A stretch of 35,199 nucleotides of DNA, taken from Didymodactylos carnosus. Its lineage: Eukaryota; Rotifera; Eurotatoria; Philodinida; Philodinidae. The number at the start of each line of letters is the position of its first letter. Position 1 is the first letter of the stretch. The stretch lies in assembly GCA_905250885.1 (NCBI GenBank), contig CAJNOQ010001155.1:1-35199 (forward strand), written 5' to 3'. Both the position numbers and the translations under genes were made by a program. Below are positions 10,726 to 21,000 of this stretch, piece by piece. Under the pieces are notes generated by a model. It was not told the origin of the DNA, did not search any database, and saw only the letters and a list, made by a program, of their open reading frames with translations.

Positions 10726-12050
10726 CCCTAGTACTAAACCATCCCTAATGAAAGTACTCATAGTATGAGTGCGACTTTACTCATAATTCGTTCATGAGTA
10801 CTCATATTAGTATTACTAACAATTTTTGAGTATTGTTACTCAGTGAGTACTCAGTTACTCATGTGAGTACTCAGAAACTATTCATTCACCATTTTATTTT
10901 GCTAAACTGAAACTGTATAAAGAACGTAGAATTTAGTGAAGAAACATACAATATTTATATTATTATTTTCTCACTGGTCTCTCTGTATATAGTCAGAGAT
11001 GGACTCATCTATGACTAGACTTGTAGTTCTACTCTGGCTGCCTGAGATCACTCCTCTATATGAAAATATCAGATGAACAATACTCATGAGTATTTTGTCA
11101 AAAGTGATATGAGTACTCAACAATACCCAAGCATGAGTACCCAAAGTCGTACCACAGTACTCGTTACTCACTCATGAGTACTCATGTGAGTACTCAATGA
11201 GTAAAAACATGTGTAAGTACTCATGAGTACTGGATATTTTTCAGCAGAGTACGACTTTGAGTACTCACATTTGAGTACATTCACTAGCGTAGGGATTAGT
11301 ACTAACTTCGAACGTTAGTAATTAACTAACGTTAGTACTAATCTTTAGTACTCATGCGGCAGTTTTTAGTAATTTTTTAGTAGCATTATTAGTATTTTTA
11401 GTTTTTGATTAGTACCCATGCATATTTTTGATAAACACTAACAGCAGTATTAATATGCGATTTCTGATTGGCAGGTGCGTTTTTATTAAAAACGCTCAGA
11501 TATCAACAGCAAGCATACGAATGAGGTCAAACAGCGTTACTTCCAACGTTATATTATGACTTTCGAGTGAGAACGCCACTGTCAGCTCAACAATTTTTAG
11601 ATTTTTGAGTCTTATACTAAGACAGAACTCTGACCTAGCTAGGCCGGCTATTCAGACCTGCGTCTGGCAGAAAATTTTGGTTAAGCCTAAGGCGAGATTT
11701 GATGCTCAGTGGGGTTTATTCCAAAAAAAGTTAAAAGTCTAAAGTGAAGGAAATACAAAACTGATGATCTAAAACTGAAAAAGAATGATATTTCTTCGAT
11801 ATTGCGATTGTAATTATATACTCTGCTGACCGCAAAACAAAACAGTGAATGATTAGTTGTAACTCTTTAGTACTAATTTTAGTACTCCTCGCAAAAACTT
11901 TTAGTAATTCTTTTTTACGGTACTAGTATTAGTACTAAGTTAGTACAAAATGAATACGCATACTAACGGTGTTTTGTTAGTGCTAATTTTAGTATTCTTC
12001 GGAAAAATCTTTAGTATTTAGTACTAATCGTATGAGTACTTCCACTAGGG
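10726..12050. mobile_element. Composite element with GAGTACTCA and TTAGTACTAA words
   Basis: The outer ends are inverted (CCCTAGT at 10726, ACTAGGG ending at 12050) and both are flanked by TA, as in Tc1/mariner-like insertions. Sub-terminal words agtactcata / tatgagtact are also inverted. The left part (about 10740-11298) is packed with gagtactca in both orientations, and the right part (about 11299-12045) with ttagtactaa. A second pair of ends, ccatccctaatgaa near 10740 and ttcactagcgtaggga near 11283, suggests one element inserted within another. There is no transposase ORF. The 66-codon minus-strand ORF inside is a by-product. Confidence 0.65.
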
Positions 12051-12596
12051 TAAATTAGCGAATAGGAGACTGTTTGGATATTAGTTCTTATTTTCGTCCT
12101 CCGGCAAATGTGTATTACACTTCTTATAAGTAAAGCATTTTTTTTATTGAATTACTTGTTTGCAATTTCCATATTTGTTAGCAGATCAGCCTACTTCATA
12201 TATGACTGAAAGGAAAGAGGAAAGCCTTTTACTATAAGCGTTCTGTAGGGATACTAAAAGTATCCTAAGGATCTCAGCTCCCTTGGAAAGCTATTCGATG
12301 GACAGTTTTCCCTTAGCTATAAATTATGAGTTATAGCGTTTTTATACTTTTTCTAACCGAATGGTCTGGAATTATTATAAACAACGCAGGGCTATCTTCT
12401 CCCTTACAGGAGAGAACATTGATAGAAACGTATAGTTAAATAAAAGCGACATCATGCTTGTTCGAATGCTATAAGAATGAATTCCACAGCTCTTTTCAAT
12501 TTCTCTTGATTGACTCTAACATGGAAGACACTTTTCAAAAGCAACCAACTTCGCGACTTGCTCCTTCAAAAACTATACCTGAACTATACTAGTGAG
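12051..12596. other. Gene-free interval between two mobile elements
   Basis: AT-rich spacer without exons, repeats or ORFs that I can support. Confidence 0.5.
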
Positions 12597-13421
12597 CTAA
12601 CGGCCACCCAAAAAAGTGCTTCCTTTTGTGATTCTTAGACGTTTTTTCGGCAGTTTTTCCTTGTTTTAAATACGTTGCAAAAGAATTGTAATTAATAATT
12701 ATCCATTCAAAATAAAACTGAGCTTGTAATCGTCTAAATCAATAGTATAGTTTAAGTGCATTTAGACGATTACAAGCTCAGTTTTATTTTGAATGGATAA
12801 TTATGATTTACTCTCAGTTCGTCCCAAATTGACTTCTTAATTCATCACACAAAGCTTTTTTTCTCAGTTCGCCCCATATTAGTTTACACTTAATTAACTT
12901 TAATATAAGTGTCACCTCGTGCGTACGGTGATATATATATGACTGTTGTGGGTGTATCAACAGTCATATTGGACAAATAACGAGAGCTGAAAAGCGAAAA
13001 CAAGACATAAAGATTGATTATGATTCAAAACTGATTTCTCTGTTTCAGTAGACATGAAAATTAACATTTTGATGAACAAAACAATTTAACTTATTTAGAT
13101 TTAACTTTGTGATAATAGTGGCTAACACGACACATTTTGCCACGTACGCGCAACTAGTCTTGTCTACAATACCATCGCCGTCGACTAAACTGTTCGATGA
13201 TACAACACTTTATTCATTTTGAGGCGTGAGCATAGATATCTGGGACGAATTGAGAAAAAAATATATGGGACGAACAGAGAGAGAAGGGTTGATGGAGCAA
13301 ATTGAGAGGACACCATAATTATTGATTACAATTCTTTTGCAATGTATTTAAAACAAGGAAAAACTGTCGAAAAAACGTCGAAGAATCACGAACGGAAGCA
13401 CTTTTTTTTGTTGGCCGTTAG
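12597..13421. mobile_element. Foldback element with about 100-bp inverted ends
   Basis: Left end ctaacggcca.. and right end ..ttggccgttag are inverted. The arms match at roughly 88% over about 100 bp (shared aagtgcttcc, gattctt, gacgttttttcg, cagtttttccttgtttt, gcaaaagaattgtaat). Inner inverted segments carry ttctcagttcg.ccc against its complement. Near the middle, gactgttg / caacagtc forms a short hairpin (about 12941-12968). No protein is encoded, and no target duplication is evident at the outer ends. The left arm is interrupted by a nested palindromic element at 12703-12796. Confidence 0.8.
12703..12796. mobile_element. Nested 94-bp palindromic MITE with 8-bp duplication
   Basis: The arms are perfect inverted repeats (ccattcaaaataaaactgag... 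and its complement, 37 bp each) around a 20-nt loop. It is flanked on both sides by ataattat (12695-12702 and 12797-12804). The opposite arm of the host foldback element has a single aataattat at the matching point and no insert, so it serves as the empty site. Because ataattat is itself self-complementary, the repeat also extends the stem to 45 bp. Confidence 0.85.
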
Positions 13422-15105
13422 ATAAATTTAGTTAAGTTAAAAATAAAATGAATAGGTCCATCTGAGATGAACAAAGAAGGTAACAAAATGTTAGTTTCTC
13501 ATTTTGAATTTAGACAGGTTAGAAAAAAAGGAGTCAATTATTTGTTAGTTTGTTAGTTATGGGACTTTTAACTTCCAGATATATCTCAGTATGTGTATGG
13601 AGACAGCGAATAGACTAACTATCGTTTTTTTATTCTACATAAATTTGATTAATTTATGTATTTGATTTGAATGAATTTAACATAACTACACAAACAGTAA
13701 CCGACTAAAAATAAGATTCTAATTAATTTCTTCTTATTTCTGTAGCTTTGAGGTGATAATGAACATTTAGGGCTTTTGTTGTAAATTCTATAACTTTGCA
13801 AAGAAAGGTCATGTAGTGCTGGGAAATGTATCATTTTAATCAGAAATTTGGAGACTACAATCATGCCTTATTAAGAAAGATTTTGATTATTTTTTAGAGC
13901 TCTTGAAAAACTGGTTTTCCATAAAACCGAGTCTTCAAGAGTCACAGGTTACGAATCCTGTTACGGTATTTCCTATCTCACTGAGGTCTATCGATCCATG
14001 TACAAATCATTGGAATCGGAAGGGAACATCTCGAAAGGTTCCCTTGTAAGTAGACTTTCTTCTACAGTAAGAGAGATGTTTCTAAAAATCAGCAACTCGG
14101 AAGAAATCATCTGCGAATAATAAAACTGACAGAATATAGATAATCTATCATGAAGAAATGATAAGAATTAGTTTTACATCCCAATAATTCATGGTTTCCA
14201 TAAAAAGTTTTAGACTTATGTTAGATTAGGAGCTTTTTACATCAAACCGGCGTTCGTGCCGATATAAGTTACTTAAGCCAGGGGACCGATCGAAATAATT
14301 CTGGTTTATTCTGTTGACCCAAAACTGCCATTATCGTCGTTCAGGAGTATGATATTCACGATAATGGCAGAAGAAACAATGCCGACACGGCACTTTTTCT
14401 GTCTGTTTCTTTTGCTAGCGATGTCTTGACTAGATGCCAGGATGACTGGATGTCTAGACAAAACAACGAACAACAGAGAGTCTCGACGCATTTCGATGTC
14501 GTAAATGTGATTACGTGCTTTATCTGTGGTTTATGGGTGATTAAGGACCTTGATCGTTGCTATAGTGCATTTTTGATGTATTAGTGACGTCTATTAAATG
14601 CGAATAAGCTATTTTTTCAAAAAAAGCAGCGACTTAGAGGTGTTTTTTTTTTAAAGACATTAAGGCGACTAACAGTAAAAAGATGAGAACGTGCACCTGA
14701 CGTGCTTTCAAAATGTACTGTGAACGCATTTTGAAGCCAGTCGAATGGTTTATCAAGACACTTTTTTTAACAGTGAATAATTTTTGACAACTCAACTTCA
14801 CATACCCTAATGTGTTTCACAAGAGAAAGAACAATAATTGACTAAAAATATTTCTATCAATCTATTCAAATTCTGTTTAAGATAAACAGGATTTTAAAAT
14901 TACCAAGAATAAGTTATCATGATTCTAAGTGTAATATAGGTGTCTACCAGCGTTCACTATTTAAACTTTTAGAATCGCACAATCCATCGTCCTCATTTTA
15001 GATGATGATCACTTCTATAATTGTAGATGAATAATGAATTTAGAAACTTAATATTAAATTATTAATTTACTTCTTTCAGCTCCAACTACACATAAACTGT
15101 CCGAT
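13422..15105. other. Gene-poor interval
   Basis: No supported exon. It contains a perfect 12-bp hairpin stem, tgccattatcgt (14326-14337) with acgataatggca (14358-14369). At about 13944 a short stem-loop acagg..cctgt looks like a tRNA T-arm, but I could not complete a cloverleaf. ORFs at 13649-13864 and 14306-14491 (minus) lack any domain signal. Confidence 0.45.
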
Positions 15106-15516
15106 TCAATGGCAACACTCTCGACTGATACTAATCAGTACGTGTCTGCACAATTTCAAAATGATTTCCACTTTGTTTACACTATTCGATTGAAGTAACA
15201 TATAATAGACAAATGTCATGTACGCGTGTATCAAGCAGAAAATGCCACCAGGATCGATAAAGAATTTGTAAAAAATAATCAAACATGTTATTTTATATGT
15301 TATTATGCATATAATGTATGCAATGAATGGTAAGAAGTATAGTTTAACGGAGACAATTTTGTTGTTGGATTCATCATCAGCATAAAATTTTAAAGACGCG
15401 TGATTTTGATTGCTTAGCAGTAGTAAAGATTCGCTGTTCTGTCTATTAGTTTTCATGTTTATTATTAGTGCATGCATTTGTACAGTACTGAATGTTAGCA
15501 ATGCGCAGTGAATCAA
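15106..15516 (-). CDS. Hypothetical membrane ORF, two hydrophobic helices
   Basis: I do not recognise this reading frame. It has a polar N-terminal part (start perhaps at MHALIINMKTNRQN), a hydrophobic segment around KLYFLPFIAYIICIITYKI continuing into TCLIIFYKFF, then DPGG, then a second hydrophobic stretch GIFCLIHAYMTFVYYMLL. The tail is short, basic and Cys-containing and ends SRECCH. Two membrane helices are plausible. No splice sites or neighbours support it. In AT-rich DNA, chance ORFs often look hydrophobic, so this is weak. Confidence 0.25.
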   Translation of the reverse strand: MIHCALLTFSTVQMHALIINMKTNRQNSESLLLLSNQNHASLKFYADDESNNKIVSVKLYFLPFIAYIICIITYKITCLIIFYKFFIDPGGIFCLIHAYMTFVYYMLLQSNSVNKVEIILKLCRHVLISISRECCH

Positions 15517-16024
15517 GTTAATGGATCCGAATTAAACAAACCTTTTAAATAGAAACATAGAAATACTTCGTACAGCAATATTTGGGAAAAAGTGACAGTG
15601 TCTAGTGTATACGGAGGGCAAGACCGTTAGGTCAAAGTAATATACCATCAGAAATGTTTCCATAGTCTCTAGCTGACTATACAGTCATTCCCAACGGGAC
15701 TTTCGGGAGGATCGACATATATTTACAATTCTCTCAAAAAATTAAATCGACCTATCGAAGTGCCATTCATCCTACGATGTCTTCGATTAAATTTTTCTTG
15801 TCTGTATAGACAATTAGAAATTTATGCTTAACAATTATCTCTCTTGAAACTTTTTGAAATCCTGCTCGAATCATAAACTAATGTACACAGAATGACTATG
15901 TAAGGTTGTTCATTTCTCTCATTTCATTTCGCAAGTTTTGATGATGGACAAAACTATCACTTTATATATTTATTGAAAAAAAATAGTAAAAATGACATAT
16001 TTATGTACAGTTGGTCAATCTAAG

Positions 16025-16399
16025 TCAAATAATATTGATTTCTAGTCGATTTGATGGTTGAATATAGAGTTCAGAAACAGGAGAGTTTTTAGAAAAATAA
16101 CAACAACATTCTCGATGGTAATACAATTTAATAAAAACATAATTTTGTTGTTGATGACAATTGTGTGTGACGATAGAATTTTTCTTACGTTTTGAAGTTG
16201 AAATTAATCGATTGTCAACTTGTTTAATACTATGTGACAGACGATGTTTGGATTTTTGAGTATTAATCTTGTGACTTGATGAACGTTTTTTCTCGATTGG
16301 AGTTGAACATCTTGGAAAAGTTTTGTTTTCAGGTGTACTAGATCGTTGAACATTCATAGAAAATAAAAAGCGTTTGTATCCACGTGAATGATGACACAT
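16025..16399 (-). CDS. Small basic hypothetical protein, about 124 aa
   Basis: The frame from ATG at 16399 begins MCHHSRGYKRFLF and ends NRLEINII before the stop at 16025-16027. It is rich in Lys, Arg, Ser and His (KKRSSSHKINTQKSKHRLSH, TSKRKKN), with a Cys cluster (HRECCCYF) near the C-terminus. Just upstream is a pyrimidine-rich tract ending in ag (ttttctattttag), which would suit an acceptor of a 5' UTR intron and favours this ATG over the longer frame to 16447. There is no membrane segment or known domain. Base composition is less AT-extreme than the flanks, which supports coding. The function is unknown, and a nucleic-acid or cytoskeletal binding role would be speculation. Confidence 0.4.
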   Translation of the reverse strand: MCHHSRGYKRFLFSMNVQRSSTPENKTFPRCSTPIEKKRSSSHKINTQKSKHRLSHSIKQVDNRLISTSKRKKNSIVTHNCHQQQNYVFIKLYYHRECCCYFSKNSPVSELYIQPSNRLEINII

Positions 16400-16447
16400 T
16401 TTTAAAAATCTAAAATAGAAAAGAAAAAATTTCCTAAAATATAGCAA

Positions 16448-18053
16448 CAGTTCATCTCTACTTAAGAACGAGAGATATAAATATATCTCTGATAGTAACG
16501 ATTGTTGACGAGAAATGCTCTCTAATTGAATATATACACCTTTTTTTCTATTCGATCATCTTTTATTTATTCTATTTTTTCTTCTTCTCTTTTCTCTCTA
16601 TTTTTACCAACAAAAAATTTAATTATAAAATTCATTTCTTCTCTTTTTCTCAAAATTAATTATGTAAGTTAGAGTCAATATGATAAAAGCGGAAATGTCA
16701 AATAGGATTGAAGAAGGAAAAAGAAACCTATTAATTAATGTTAGTGAGATTGTTTGGGGAATAAAGTGAAACATGAATATACTCAACTATATGTCTCTAA
16801 ATAGAAACGTGTTGCCTCAATTATAAGACTATGTCAAGGACGTTTCCTTTACACCTTTTCAACAGGAAATGAATTGAAACTCAACTGAATATTCCTTCAT
16901 GGATTTCAAGAGTTTATGTGAAAAGAATAAACTATATCTGAATTCACATTTTTGATGATGATAATCATAATTCTCATTCATTTCATATTAAAACTTCACT
17001 ATTCTAACTATTTATTTGAGTCACCTTTTTTTTTTTATAACAATTCATAGAATGAAACTGTATATTAGGAATCATTTGCAAGTCAAAATTCTCATTACTT
17101 AGAAAGAGAAAATATTATTAGAAAAATAGTTGAATATTCAATTCGACACAAACATCCAAATAAAATTCTACGAACTCTTCAATTCTTCTTGATACTCATC
17201 AATTTCGAAGTTAGTTCATTATGCTCATAATTTGTATCCTGCCAGTTTTAAAAACAGTCGATAAAAATTAATAATGAATTGTCATCTTTGTAGACGAATG
17301 TTGATTATGTAATCAACTATAACATTAAAAGAAAAATAGAATACAGCTGCAATAACAGTAAAAATTTAATTGGTTAAAAAAAAAATAATATTCAAATTTT
17401 ACAATGTAAACGATTGGCCTGTTATGTGATACTGTTAAACTATTTTCTAGATTCTATACTTATCAGGCTTGTCACAGCTTTTTAACAAGCTGACAAATTG
17501 ACATTATGTTTGATGTGAACAAGAGATCATCTTTGTGACAATAGGAATGCAAATATATCAATAATTGTGAAAAACATACTATATGTGATGTTATGTAGAA
17601 GAGCATACAAATTATGTAATAATGAATTTTTCAAACAACTCCTATTTGAAACAAAATCATTGATTTAGGACGATTCTACATAAGTACATCTCTAACAAAT
17701 CGTGATATTTTTTTCATTTATGAACATATAAATTTCGAATTACTAATTGGCTTTTTTATTTTATACTTGAGAAAAGTAAAATATTTTTTATCAATACGAA
17801 AAAAACAACAACATTATTTTTAACGAAAATAGTAAATCATCACAAAGAATAACATTGCAAAGTAGAAATAAAGAAAAGCTTTGACTGAATAACGAAATTT
17901 GAATAACAAATAAAATAATAGAAATAATTTTTGCATATAAGAGAATAAATGTGGCACCGGTCGTAATAATAAATTTTACGTACAGTATACATAACTGCAT
18001 TTTAGTATATCTGACTATAACGATTGTGCTTTGATTATCAAGGGAAAAAATAT
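16448..18053. other. Intergenic region containing the KCNQ 3' flank
   Basis: AT-rich and without supported exons. The right part should include the KCNQ 3' UTR, because its stop codon is at 18054-18056 on the minus strand. Several tttatt strings (AATAAA on the minus strand) occur, for example near 17755, and could be poly-A signals, but none can be chosen with confidence. Confidence 0.45.
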
Positions 18054-21000
18054 CTATACAAATGCAGTTCGAGAAGAATTAATATTATCATTAAATAGCC
18101 AATATAGACTAATAAGACTGTCGCGTGAACGTGAATTATTCGCTACTGTTGGTAGCGTGATTGCTGATAGCCTTGGTGTATGTATTGTACGAGAAGGAGG
18201 ACGATTATGTTCTGTTGTTCGAGCTACAGTGGATGTAATAGTATTTGGTAGATCTGTATTTGCTCGAGTGAATTCCCTAGAGTTACATGGAGTTGATTGA
18301 AATGAAGAAGAGGGTGGCGGTCGTTGTTGGTGATTATGCGGTTGAATATGCGTTAGACAACGATAGAATCGACGTTTTCTTGGAGTGATTCGTATAGGTG
18401 CTCGAACGATAGTTGATAAATATCGAGGAGAACGATTTTCTAATATATTGTTGGCCAATTGACATAATTTATCAACTTTTACATCAAGGTCTTCCACCTA
18501 AAAATAATGATTAAATACTAGTTTTATCAACATCTGCAAAAACGAGTATTTAATCTGTTTACCAGTCGTTCAATTTTAACAATTCGAGATGCTAAACTGA
18601 GACCAGATTCGTAACTGTCAGCTGATTTTGCCGTTCCGAGTACTTTATCTAATCTTAAATATTATAATAATATGTTGTACGTGAAAAATGATTAGATATC
18701 AAATGAAATGGACATACCTTAACTGTAAATATTTCATTCGCGCTAACATATCAACATTTCCTGTTGAATACTGTTCAATAACATCAGTGACATCGTAAGG
18801 TCGAAGTGCCTCACGAAATTTCCTTCTACAAACAAAATATTTTACTTTTCTTATAAAACGTATTGCATTTTTATGAGATAAAGTTAATAATGAGATGTCT
18901 TGACACGCAAATGTATGATCATCTTCGGCATCGGATGATGAAACATCGTGTAGTAATGCGCTTGGTTGTGCTAGACTAAAATAAAGAAAGAAGTTTTATT
19001 TAACTATGAAACGCCATGGTATAGTTTTACCTGGTTGCTCCTGGCCGTGTACCCACACCAGATCGCATCGTGACGACAGTATTTTGTTTTAAACGCTCAT
19101 TTGTATTATTACTCATTATAGGCTGAGTGGTATTTGGAGTTTTTCGACGAAAACTAACTCGATTTAAAAATGATTGATTTTGTCTGATTCTAGGAATAGA
19201 CAAACAGAACTAATAGATCACCTATCCTAATATTAGTCACAGATCTTTGGTGGTATTTAATGTCATTGTTTCTGTAAAGAACTTTTAACACTTTATACTC
19301 ACTACAAATAGAATATTTTATAATTAATACAATTTAAACGGGAGAAATATTATTACGAAAATAATTAAAATTTTTTTAGAAAATTGTAAAATCTATTGAT
19401 GGTAGTTTTTAATTTGGTCAAAGAAAAAGTTTTATGATCGCAGTAAAACATTTCACTGATTTACAGTTGTACTAGCAGAGAGAAATAAAATTTAGAACGG
19501 TTTTTTAGATAGCTGAAGCCCAAACAACATAGTGATAAACACGCGTACTAACTCCATGTTTGATGCATAAGTATTTTAACGATAAATAAATCGAAGTAAT
19601 GAGACCCTTTCTTATTTAGAATATCGCAGATACCAAGTACTGACATAGCTTTATCGAAATAAAACTCAAAGTTGGGCTTAGCTCCTATCTCAATAGAGAA
19701 TAGTGGCTGACTTGAACGGTAAACAATACAGACAAAGAACGAAACTGATTAAATAATGACTCTAAAATGCAGATAAATGAAAGCTATAAAATGATTTGAT
19801 AAAAAGCATGCAAGTTAGGTACATGTAAGCCACATAAAATAAGGCAAACAATAGACGAAAACAAAAATATAAAGGTAATAACATTAGCAAATGATATTTG
19901 GTTGTAGACAAAGTTTTGGTAAATAATTCTCAAATATAGGAGTTATTTGAGCTGTACCGTATCGAAGTTGTTTTTCTATTCATACATTATCTACAAGCAT
20001 GAATTAACTGCAACAACAGCTAACAATTCGAGCCCGTTTACTTTCCCAAGATTTTCACATTATAACTCCAGTTTCAAGAACAAGACCGAAGAGAAACGCT
20101 CATGCGGTATTGTTAGAACAAGACGAAACGTTAGAAGGGTGAACGTCTAAAATGGCGAACATTGAAATACAAGCTTGAAAAATAAAAAAAATGGTTAGAC
20201 CCTTATTTTTTACGGATTCTCTAATTAGCGAAAAAATCATTTGTTATCGATTCTGTTTGCCAGATTAAGTTAATATTAACCATACTTGAAACATCTATGT
20301 TATGGATTCACTGTACAACTTTGGGGAGGCATTTAGAAATGTAATAGTCAGTGGCAACCAGCGATAATTCTTGCCGATTCCTTTTCTCTCGATTCATAAA
20401 TGAACATAGGTGTCTTAATCTTGTCTCGCAAAAGTTAACTTAACTTGACAAACAGAATCGAAAATAAATGATTTTTTCACTAATTAGAGAGTCCGTAAAA
20501 ATAATGTCTGATTTGGTTTACCGACCTGAAAGTTTTTCAATTTTGTATTTCAATGTTCACCATATTAGACTTACACTCTTCTAATGTTTCGTGCTTTCTT
20601 TTATAATTCATTCTTGCGTTAAAACTGTCTCACATGTTGTATGTAAAATAGTTTGCAGTTAGAAGTTACTGTACATAAATGTATGCCAACTCATTATCTA
20701 GGAAAGCTTTAGAAAATTCCCATTTGTCGATGCTTATTGTTGTTTGTTTTTAAAAAAATGAGAATGAAGAAAAAATGAAAATAATAAAAATCTTAGAATT
20801 CACCAATACTTTGACATTTACCACGAGACATTAAAACAATTTTTTTGATATGCATCTTGTTTTCACATACGGAGCAGTTGATTGTTCTTTTCGTGGTTTT
20901 ACATGAACTTTCCACGTTGCTTGACTCAACGATTTTTCGTCAGCAGCATAAACACGCCATAGATTTTGTATCAACAATACAGCTGGAATTTTTCGTCGTT

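Noticed and set aside
12935..12970. Possible rotifer-type telomere word tgtggg
   Set aside because: A single copy only, inside a short hairpin at the centre of a foldback element. No tandem repeat.
13940..13970. T-arm-like stem-loop acagg ttacgaat cctgt
   Set aside because: No complete tRNA fold. It could be a tRNA-derived SINE remnant, but there is too little to claim.
18031..18300. Plus-strand ORF of 89 codons
   Set aside because: It lies antisense to the last KCNQ exon, whose frame continues the phase-consistent channel reading.
18815..18840. Apparent 20-nt intron (gtaaaatattttgtttgtag) in KCNQ exon 10
   Set aside because: Reading straight through stays in frame and gives the conserved helix-B residues. 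The stretch is too short to be an intron.
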